Source of the DNA: Promethearchaeota archaeon
GTDB taxonomy: Archaea > Asgardarchaeota > Lokiarchaeia > Sigynarchaeales > SOKP01
Length of the DNA stretch: 41,523 bases
Direction: 5' to 3'
Assembly: GCA_004524515.1 (NCBI GenBank)
Contig: SDNV01000008.1
Span: 1-41,523 of the forward strand
Shown here: positions 27,528 to 34,034 of the stretch, one piece after another
Position numbering within the stretch: the first letter of the stretch is position 1
How the letters are laid out: each line of letters starts with the position of its first letter
The notes under the pieces: generated by a model
Database searches by the model: none
The model's input: the letters and a program-made list of their open reading frames with translations, nothing else
Told to the model about the DNA's origin: nothing
Position numbers and translations under genes: made by a program

Positions 27528-28667
27528 TTAAATTCTATAGAAATTAATATATGAACTTTCAGGTATGGTGGTTAAGCCTAATTTTCCATTTGAGAACTCT
27601 TTTATAAAAAGTTCTGGTTCAACACATCCTTCAGGAGCATAAACACCTTTAACTGATATTTCTTTTTTAACTAACATTTTTGCGATAGTTCCTAAGCATC
27701 TGGAAGTTCCGCCTGTTCCTTGACCAATTCCATTGAAAATGTATTTAATTGGCATTTTATTTTTCTCTCCTATTATTTCTATTTTGGTAGCCCCCAAATC
27801 CCACGGAATTTTACTTTTTATCCATTTTTTCTTTAATTCATCTCTGGCATGTTCTATTAAACTAATAACGCATTCTTTCGCCTCTATTTTGATATTATTT
27901 ATTATTATAGGTTCTTTAATTATATCGACAATTTCTACTAAATCTTCTACTGAAAATTTGGGTATTGGCCATATAGCACCTGCATTTCGAACATTTTTTA
28001 TTCCTTTAATATATTTTGGTAAAGTATATTGCTCCGGATGATCAATAAATGATACTTCCATCTTGCCAAACGGAAATAAAAATTCTGTTGTTAATTTCCC
28101 TCTCATTTTTACTAATTTACCATTGATATATTGATGAGAATGTGTAAACATGTAAATACCATGATAAAACTGAGCTGTACCTGAAATAGCCCATGGAGTT
28201 ATCCAATATATATTAACATCATCCACTCTATCCATTTTATCTGCTGCATATTTCACCATAATATTAGTTAGGCCTGGACTATCTCCAGTACCAGTAATAA
28301 TGGTGATCCCAGCTTCCCTTGCTTTTTCATCTAAAGCTAACGCTGCCTGAGTTCCAGGAGGATCATCACAAATATCAACACAATTTACATTGGCTTCGAT
28401 ACAAGCATTATAGACATTTTCAGCAGTTAAATAAAATGGTCCTACTGTACTAGCTACCACATCTGGATTCGCGTTTTTTATTTTTTCTACTAAATCATTA
28501 TAATTATTCACATCAATTGAATCCACAGAAATGCGTGAACTATCTATTTTAGCTTTTAGTCTTTTAGCTTTTTCAATATCAATATCTGCTATTATAAGAT
28601 CAACATCACTATATTTAATCAATTGTTCTACAGTATCTGAACCCATAGCACCGCAACCTAAAACCAT
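27528..28667 (-). CDS. Saccharopine dehydrogenase-like oxidoreductase, copy 2 (first gene of the operon)
   Basis: 379 residues from the first ATG. Motifs: VLGCGAMGSDTVEQLIKY (NAD(P) binding), ASTVGPFYLTAENVY and ITGTGDSPGLTNIMVKYAAD. With ATG at 28667 the first Rossmann strand begins at residue 1, which is unusually tight. In the same frame an ATT at 28676 lies 7 bases after AAGGTG (28684-28689), and would give a start that matches the N-terminal length of copy 1; an in-frame TAG lies just upstream of that ATT. The ATT is therefore a serious candidate start. The gene heads the operon, transcribed from the divergent operator region shared with the winged-helix regulator. Confidence 0.85.
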   Translation of the reverse strand: MVLGCGAMGSDTVEQLIKYSDVDLIIADIDIEKAKRLKAKIDSSRISVDSIDVNNYNDLVEKIKNANPDVVASTVGPFYLTAENVYNACIEANVNCVDICDDPPGTQAALALDEKAREAGITIITGTGDSPGLTNIMVKYAADKMDRVDDVNIYWITPWAISGTAQFYHGIYMFTHSHQYINGKLVKMRGKLTTEFLFPFGKMEVSFIDHPEQYTLPKYIKGIKNVRNAGAIWPIPKFSVEDLVEIVDIIKEPIIINNIKIEAKECVISLIEHARDELKKKWIKSKIPWDLGATKIEIIGEKNKMPIKYIFNGIGQGTGGTSRCLGTIAKMLVKKEISVKGVYAPEGCVEPELFIKEFSNGKLGLTTIPESSYINFYRI

Positions 28668-28764
28668 TATTAAAATCTATTAACACCTTTTTATTTATTT
28701 TTAAGAATTGAATTTTATTTGTTAAAGTTTAAAATTTTTAAAAATTGATGTTATGGATTTATTA

Positions 28765-28783
28765 ATTTTATAACTATTTAAAC
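28765..28783 (-). promoter_or_regulatory. TATA region of the hydantoinase operon
   Basis: Read on the minus strand, GTTTAAATA (28775-28783) and TTATAAAAT (28765-28773) lie directly next to operator 1. Either would place transcription start about 65-75 bases before the first gene, leaving room for the AAGGTG ribosome-binding site. Confidence 0.45.
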
Positions 28784-28785
28784 AT

Positions 28786-28824
28786 TTCCACAATCTGGAA
28801 TTAATTCATTTCCAATAATTGGAA
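28786..28824. promoter_or_regulatory. Two operators TTCCA-N5-TGGAA in the divergent promoter
   Basis: Site 1 is TTCCACAATCTGGAA (28786-28800) and site 2 is TTCCAATAATTGGAA (28810-28824). Their centres are 24 bp apart. Site 1 abuts the TATA region of the minus-strand operon; site 2 ends 6 bp before the TATA of the regulator gene. The same pair, with the same 24-bp spacing, occurs at the transporter promoter. The natural binding protein is the adjacent winged-helix regulator. Confidence 0.75.
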
Positions 28825-28830
28825 ACAAAA

Positions 28831-28840
28831 TTTATTTAAA
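28831..28840 (+). promoter_or_regulatory. TATA box of the winged-helix regulator gene
   Basis: TTTATTTAAA, centred about 35 bp before the ATG at 28871. A start site about 27 bp downstream would leave a leader of roughly 8 bases, and no Shine-Dalgarno is seen. Confidence 0.5.
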
Positions 28841-28870
28841 ATAAAAACTTATTTTACTTAATGAATCATA

Positions 28871-29800
28871 ATGATCAAAATAATGGTCAAAGAAAAAAAC
28901 TATCTTTCTTCAACTTTAGAAAAATTTAACATTGACGCTTTTGCTGATCTTACAATTTTAGATTTAATTACCTTAGAATTGTTATTAAAAAAGCAAGAAC
29001 CGATTATTAGATATTCACTCTATGTAGAGATCAAAGAATTCTTTAAAGAGAATAAAGACATACCAACATCCAGCTTTTATAATAATTTGATTAATTTAAA
29101 TAAAAAAGGATTTATCTCGTTTAGCCATAGTAAAGATAAAAAGATAAAAACGGATTTAATTGAGGCGACACAATTAGCTAAAGATGCAATTAAAAGTGTT
29201 AATAGTTATTTTATGTCTGCATTGGTTCATAATGCTAATATTGGAAATGAACAAGTATTAGAATTAATGGGACAAGATCATTTTGAAAAAGGACTAATGG
29301 TCTCAATGAGTGATTTCCTTAACTTGGATCTCTTCCCTTTTCTGTCCAAAAAAGTTGATAAATTGTATATTTTAACAAGAAAGGAAGTTTATAAAGACCT
29401 AATTGAATTAGGATTTCAGAATTTTGAACTCTCTAAAATAGACGATGGGAATATTCGAGAACCTGAAAATTTTTTTGATGTATCCATCATTCCATTTTAT
29501 TTTAGAAATCCTGAAAATTATAGAATCACGAGGACGAAATTATTAAAAGAATTAATTAGAGTCACTAAGCCTGATGGTTGGATTGTTATATCTAGTAGAG
29601 CTAAGCTACCTACAACACAAAATTATTTTGCAAATGAAGTATTAAGAATTTATGGGGAAGCCCTTGATAATAGAACATTTACAATAAATGAACTGCAGCA
29701 AGACATGAAAAAAGCAGGTATAAAGGAAATAAAAACATTGGAATATCAGGGAATGGTAGCCGCTATCGGTAAAAAATCTTTAAAGTTAAATTCAAAATGA
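28871..29800 (+). CDS. Winged-helix regulator fused to a methyltransferase-like sensor domain
   Basis: 309 residues. Residues about 20-110 form a PadR-like winged helix (KDIPTSSFYNNLINLNKKGF is the recognition region). Residues about 140-305 resemble the later half of a class I methyltransferase: a strand-helix series ending in LLKELIRVTKPDGWIVISS, which is the post-IV motif region of Methyltransf_11 proteins. The Gly-rich SAM-binding motif I is not recognisable, so the domain is probably a ligand sensor or dimer module, not an enzyme. The gene is divergent from the hydantoinase operon and upstream of the GPH transporter; operators flank its own promoter, implying autoregulation. Start alternatives are ATG 28871 and ATG 28883; the first fits the TATA better. 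Confidence 0.75.
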   Translation: MIKIMVKEKNYLSSTLEKFNIDAFADLTILDLITLELLLKKQEPIIRYSLYVEIKEFFKENKDIPTSSFYNNLINLNKKGFISFSHSKDKKIKTDLIEATQLAKDAIKSVNSYFMSALVHNANIGNEQVLELMGQDHFEKGLMVSMSDFLNLDLFPFLSKKVDKLYILTRKEVYKDLIELGFQNFELSKIDDGNIREPENFFDVSIIPFYFRNPENYRITRTKLLKELIRVTKPDGWIVISSRAKLPTTQNYFANEVLRIYGEALDNRTFTINELQQDMKKAGIKEIKTLEYQGMVAAIGKKSLKLNSK

Positions 29801-29934
29801 TTTATCAATAAATATTAACTATTCTATTTTCTTTTCATACCTAAACAGAAAAATCAATTTCTTTAATTTAGAAATCTAATTTTTTGGCAATTTACCTTAT
29901 AAAATTTATATTTTTCAAAATATCTAATTTTGCT

Positions 29935-29973
29935 TTCCATTAATTGGAAAAATAGAGATTCCAATTTATGGAA
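29935..29973. promoter_or_regulatory. Two operators TTCCA-N5-TGGAA at the transporter promoter
   Basis: Site 3 is TTCCATTAATTGGAA (29935-29949) and site 4 is TTCCAATTTATGGAA (29959-29973). Spacing is 24 bp centre to centre, identical to sites 1 and 2. Site 4 ends 3 bp before the TATA box of the transporter gene. Confidence 0.75.
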
Positions 29974-29976
29974 AGG

Positions 29977-29985
29977 TTTATATAT
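29977..29985 (+). promoter_or_regulatory. TATA box of the GPH transporter gene
   Basis: TTTATATAT directly follows operator 4. It predicts a start near 30008 and a leader of about 100 bases before the ATG at 30106. The rest of the 29801-30105 gap shows no gene. Confidence 0.55.
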
Positions 29986-30105
29986 CAAAAAAGTAAAAAT
30001 ATTATCACTAAAATTTTTTAAAAAAATTTAGCAAAAATAGTGAATAGTAACAAAAAAACAGGTTATAGTATATTTTAATGTATTTTATTATTGGTGATCA
30101 TTTTT

Positions 30106-31500
30106 ATGGAAGAAGAAAAAATTGAAATTTTGCATACTAAATCAAATTTGATTTCATATGGTTTTGGTAACTTGAGCAGAGAATTCGTGATGATAGCATT
30201 CAATTTTCTAATAATTTTTTTCTACGAAACAGAAGTAGGCTTAAATATATGGATAATCGGTTTAGCATTAGTGATATTTGCGGTATATAATGCTATTAAT
30301 GACCCTGTAATTGGTTATTTGACGAATCGACAATTTAAATTCACTAAAAAGTATGGTAGACGTAAACCATGGATTCTTTTGGGAGGTATACCTCTTGGAT
30401 TTTGTTATTTTCTTGTTTTTACTCCTCCACGAGTCGATCCAAAAGCAGGAGCCTGGATTCTTTTTGGATGGCTTGTGTTGGTTACCTTCTTGTTTGATAC
30501 GTTTAATACACTTTTTTTTGTAAATTTTGAAAGTCTTTTTCCTGATAAATTCCGCTCATTAAATGAAAGACGAACTGCTACAGGGATCTCAATCATTCTT
30601 GGTATCATAGGAGTATTCTGTGGTTCAATTATACCATACCTATTTATAACATTTGGAGATATTGAATCATATATTTTCCAAGGAGTCGTTGTTTTAGTAA
30701 TTACTCTTGTTTTTGTGATTCTTGGAATACCTGGCTATCGCGAAGATCAAGAGACCATTGATCGTTATCTCGAATCTACGCATAAAAAAATAAAACGGGA
30801 ATCTTTTTTCAAAATGATGAGAATCGCATTTAAACAAAAGTCTTTTGTAGCTTATGTAATTTTATACACAATGTACTGGGCTATGATATTTTTAATGGAA
30901 GGATCTATACCCTATCTAGTTCGATTTATATTGAAAATGCCAGCAAGCGCAGCTATATTAATAATGGCAGGATATTTAATAGGAGCAATTATTTCAGTAC
31001 CACTTTGGGTCAAGATGGCAAAAAAAACGAATGATAATAGAAAAGTTACACTGATATCTGCCATTTTAATGGCAGTTTTTGCAATTCCACTGGCATTTAT
31101 TAATAATTATTTGCTCATAATTATTTTTGTGGCTATTTGGGGCGTAGCTAATGGCGGATTTTGGTCCCTCAGATTTCCTATTTTTTCGGATATAATCGAT
31201 GAATCTATAGTAATAAATGAAAAAAGGGAAGAAGGCGTATATAGTGGGATTAAAGAGTTTTTCGGACGATTAGGTTTCATTATTCAAGTTCTAAGTTTTG
31301 CTATAGTACATTCACTTACGGGATTCGTAGAAGGATCAGAAAATCAAACTGCTCAAGCAATATGGGGAATTCATATGCATTTAGCGATAATTCCCATGAT
31401 TTGTATGCTAATAGGTGCTTTTGTATTTTGGAAATGGTATGATCTAAAACCTAGTAAAATTAACGATATTCGACTTAAAATTGAAAAATTAAAACTCTAA
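30106..31500 (+). CDS. GPH-type (MFS superfamily) cation symporter
   Basis: 464 residues, 12 hydrophobic segments. The signature of the glycoside-pentoside-hexuronide:cation symporter family is clear: NDPVIGYLTNR followed by KKYGRRKPWILLGGIP between helices 2 and 3, and GGFWSLRFPIFSDIIDESI in the second half. It imports a small solute with H+ or Na+. The frame opens at a TTG (30091), but ATG at 30106 has GGTGAT seven bases upstream and is preferred. The promoter carries the same operator pair as the hydantoinase operon, so it is likely the importer for that operon's substrate or a product exporter. The substrate is not evident; non-sugar GPH members exist. Confidence 0.88.
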   Translation: MEEEKIEILHTKSNLISYGFGNLSREFVMIAFNFLIIFFYETEVGLNIWIIGLALVIFAVYNAINDPVIGYLTNRQFKFTKKYGRRKPWILLGGIPLGFCYFLVFTPPRVDPKAGAWILFGWLVLVTFLFDTFNTLFFVNFESLFPDKFRSLNERRTATGISIILGIIGVFCGSIIPYLFITFGDIESYIFQGVVVLVITLVFVILGIPGYREDQETIDRYLESTHKKIKRESFFKMMRIAFKQKSFVAYVILYTMYWAMIFLMEGSIPYLVRFILKMPASAAILIMAGYLIGAIISVPLWVKMAKKTNDNRKVTLISAILMAVFAIPLAFINNYLLIIIFVAIWGVANGGFWSLRFPIFSDIIDESIVINEKREEGVYSGIKEFFGRLGFIIQVLSFAIVHSLTGFVEGSENQTAQAIWGIHMHLAIIPMICMLIGAFVFWKWYDLKPSKINDIRLKIEKLKL

Positions 31501-31513
31501 TTTAATTTTAAAC

Positions 31514-31523
31514 TTTTTTTTTT
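31514..31523 (+). terminator. T-run after the transporter gene
   Basis: Ten consecutive T begin 14 bases past the stop codon, followed by further T-rich DNA. Fits an archaeal intrinsic terminator; the next gene is convergent. Confidence 0.5.
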
Positions 31524-31659
31524 AATTTTCCTATATATTTTCTGAAAACCGGTGATTTGGTATCTTTTCACAATGATTTCTGGGCAGGAAGTACATTTTT
31601 TCCCAAAAATTAGTAAAAATTAGTCGATAGTTCTTAATGGAATTAAAGAGCTTGATGTT

Positions 31660-32196
31660 TTAAATTAAACCGGAAGTGGTTAACATATTATAGGTAATTG
31701 ATTCAAATATTTTATTGACATTTTCTCCTGTCTTGGCAGAGCATTCCATGAAATCATAGATGGTATTGGTCGAATCTAAGCACGAAATTTTATCCAAGCA
31801 AATCTGTCTAAAATGATCTAAGTCCTTTTTACCTCCAACTCCTAAGATCGGAATGTTTAAAGGTTCTTGAAATGCATTCTTTTTAAAAAGGGAAATCCAT
31901 TTTTCTAAGGTATTAAAACTTCTTTTTTGTGTAATATCATACATAAAAATGCCACCAGAAGAGCCTCTTGCATATATTGGCATGAACATTTCGAATTTAC
32001 TATCACCTCCTAAATCCCAAAGCTGAAGTTTTACCTGATATTTTTCAATTTCTAAATCTGCATAAAAAATATCAACTCCTAGAGTAAATTTCGTATCTAT
32101 TGGAAATCGATTCGTTACAAATCTATGAATTAATGAGGTTTTTCCTACTCCGGTATCTCCAAAAATGCATACTTTAAAGGTGGCAGTATATCTCAT
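31660..32196 (-). CDS. Ras/Rab-like small GTPase with non-canonical switch II and G4
   Basis: 178 residues, a single G domain. G1 GDTGVGKTS (residues 13-21) is intact; G2 Thr is probably Thr38 (FTLGVD); G3 is WDLGGDSKF, so the Ras catalytic Gln position after DxxG holds Asp65; G4, normally NKxD, reads GGKKD (121-125) with Gly for Asn; G5 is CSAKTG. The C-terminus ends in GLI without a prenylation cysteine, so any membrane attachment must be indirect. It belongs to the expanded small-GTPase repertoire typical of Asgard archaea. A decayed paralogue at 40211-40612 shares the unusual G4 (GAKKD). Upstream on the same strand is a 7TM protein gene. Confidence 0.9.
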   Translation of the reverse strand: MRYTATFKVCIFGDTGVGKTSLIHRFVTNRFPIDTKFTLGVDIFYADLEIEKYQVKLQLWDLGGDSKFEMFMPIYARGSSGGIFMYDITQKRSFNTLEKWISLFKKNAFQEPLNIPILGVGGKKDLDHFRQICLDKISCLDSTNTIYDFMECSAKTGENVNKIFESITYNMLTTSGLI

Positions 32197-32533
32197 ACTC
32201 AGAATCTTAAAAATCTACCCAATTATTTATGAAATGTAATCCTTCTCGGTATAAAATTTGAAAACTTTTTTGCATTTTATATTTCTTTAAAATGGTATTT
32301 CAAAATGATAATCTTATCTATACTAATATTTAATCTTAAGAAAGAATAATAAAATGATACATTTCCTCATTTGAACGTGTTCATATAACTCACTAAAAAG
32401 AAAATTTAACCAAATATTTATACAAATTGATACCTATTTAAGGAAAAAGGAGTGTTATAAATCCCGCTTTGCGATCGTAAAAATTGGTTTATGATTGTAA
32501 AAATAGATCTTTTCTTTCAAACCTTAATTTAAT
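32197..32533. other. Intergenic, 337 bp, short direct repeat
   Basis: No gene is seen. Near its right end GATCGTAAAAAT (32473-32484) and GATTGTAAAAAT (32493-32504) form a direct repeat with one mismatch and a 20-bp period, just past the 3' end of the 7TM gene. The GTPase promoter must lie in the left part; ATTTTATA on the minus strand near 32248-32258 is a possible TATA. Confidence 0.35.
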
Positions 32534-33244
32534 TCAATCTTCTTTTAAGAAAAGTTCTTTTATAAACGTTGGCAACGTAAAACCTATGTAGAACATGAAA
32601 GCCCCACTTATAACAAACGTTCTAGCAAGTACTAATGTGATTTCAGTTAAACTTCCTATTGCATCAATAAAAGTACCAGTCGCAAAAGTTATGAAGGCAA
32701 TCATAAGAAATTTTCCTTTTAATCTAAGTTCTTTTTTATCAGATTTTAGACTTCTTTGGGCAAATAAGATTCCTGTTATTAGAAAAATCAAAATGGAAAA
32801 TAGTAAATAAAATACAATAAAATCTGTCCATTCCACATAGAATGGTGCTATTTGCGTCCCTATTAGCGAGGGATCTATAATAAGAAAATAGATGAAAAAA
32901 ATCTCAAATAATATCGCTTCCGCAGTAAATATCAATAATATTGTTTTTTGCTTCTGCTTATAAAGCAGATCGGTGAATGCTATCATCCAAGTGATATGAA
33001 TGATTGGTATCAAGGCATTAGCCAAAAAAAAGTAAATTTTAATGTCCAAAAGAGTCCCATAGACCAAAATCAAAATAAAATTGATCGCATCCGGCCAATA
33101 AGGACTTACAATGAGTATCCAAGTAATACCAACCAATAATAATTCTCTTTTTCTGAATGTAAAATATTTTATTACAATTATTATACCCAAAATTGTAGAA
33201 ATCAAAACAAAAGCAAAAGTTAAAGCTCCTTGTAAAGTTTCCAA
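32534..33244 (-). CDS. Seven-helix membrane protein of unknown function
   Basis: 236 residues with seven hydrophobic segments (about 7-27, 35-53, 63-90, 99-121, 137-158, 173-195, 208-228) joined by short loops, the N-terminus probably outside. The pattern resembles the sensor part of 7TM-type signalling proteins and not a transporter. No retinal-type Lys can be assigned with confidence, and no catalytic domain follows. It lies upstream of the small GTPase gene on the same strand, separated by 337 bp, so they are neighbours but not clearly one transcript. A receptor or sensor role is only an inference from topology and context. Confidence 0.75.
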   Translation of the reverse strand: METLQGALTFAFVLISTILGIIIVIKYFTFRKRELLLVGITWILIVSPYWPDAINFILILVYGTLLDIKIYFFLANALIPIIHITWMIAFTDLLYKQKQKTILLIFTAEAILFEIFFIYFLIIDPSLIGTQIAPFYVEWTDFIVFYLLFSILIFLITGILFAQRSLKSDKKELRLKGKFLMIAFITFATGTFIDAIGSLTEITLVLARTFVISGAFMFYIGFTLPTFIKELFLKED

Positions 33245-33784
33245 TTGAGTAAGTTCAGTTATAAAAAGATCACCAGTTTTCTACTACAATGTAATTAATA
33301 TCTAAAGAAAGAATTGGGTAATTCAATATAATAATATTTAACCTTTTTCTCTATTTTAAATTCAATATATAAATTGTATTATCTTAAAAATAAACTTTTT
33401 TGTAAAAATAAATTTTTATAAATTTTACGGTTTATAATTTCTAATTTCATACTCTTTGAGGTAATCTTGAATATATGATTTATTATGATTGGGGGATGAT
33501 TTAAATTTGCTAGATCTTTTCCTGATCCTATCATTAAATTCCCAATCCAAGTAAGATCATTCTCTTTAATGAATTCAGTAAATTTTAAAAAAATTAATAT
33601 TTTTAATAAATTCATTTATTGTGAGTAATATCTCTATTCCAATAAGTCAAAATTTCCTAAAAGAAAAGTTTAATGACAAACGATTAAAATGATAAATAAA
33701 AGATAGTCTTAATATACGTGATCTTATTAAAAAATATTAAAATTGGTTAAAAACTATTTTAATAATCAAAGTATTTAGAAGGAA
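33245..33784. other. Intergenic, AT-rich, no convincing gene
   Basis: Between the 7TM gene and the PAS remnant. A 78-codon minus-strand frame (33379-33615) exists, but it is low-complexity (Lys, Ile, Asn, Leu), has no ribosome-binding site and matches no family I recognise; it is probably chance. No RNA or repeat structure was found. Confidence 0.4.
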
Positions 33785-33937
33785 ATGAATATTATGATTG
33801 GAAATTTACCTAAAAAAGTGTTGGAAGCGATCCTTGAAACGATTCCAATAGAATTTTCAGTTTTAGACGAGAATGATAATGTTTTGAGTTGAAATAAACA
33901 CGAAACAAGAATTTTTAAACAAACAATAGTTTTTTAA
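33785..33937 (+). pseudogene. N-terminal remnant of a PAS (DUF438-like) protein
   Basis: From ATG 33785 the frame reads LPKKVLEAILETIPIEFSVL then DENDNVLS, a typical start of small PAS/DUF438 proteins. A TGA at 33890-33892 stands where relatives usually have Trp, and the frame then continues sensibly (NKHETRIFKQ) before ending at a TAA at 33937. The remainder of a PAS domain of about 100 residues is absent. This looks like a gene killed by a Trp-to-stop change and a 3' deletion. Confidence 0.6.
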
Positions 33938-34034
33938 AAACAAAGATTTTTATTTATTTATTTTTTAATTAATTTGCATCTATTTTATGCACTTTTTTTA
34001 TAAATATCAAAATTTATCTAATACAGCATAGGTT

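Noticed and set aside
28786..29973. CRISPR-like repeats
   Set aside because: The repeated units are short inverted repeats at promoters, with no repeat-spacer array.
33379..33615. 78-codon minus-strand frame as a gene
   Set aside because: Low-complexity composition, no ribosome-binding site, no family resemblance.
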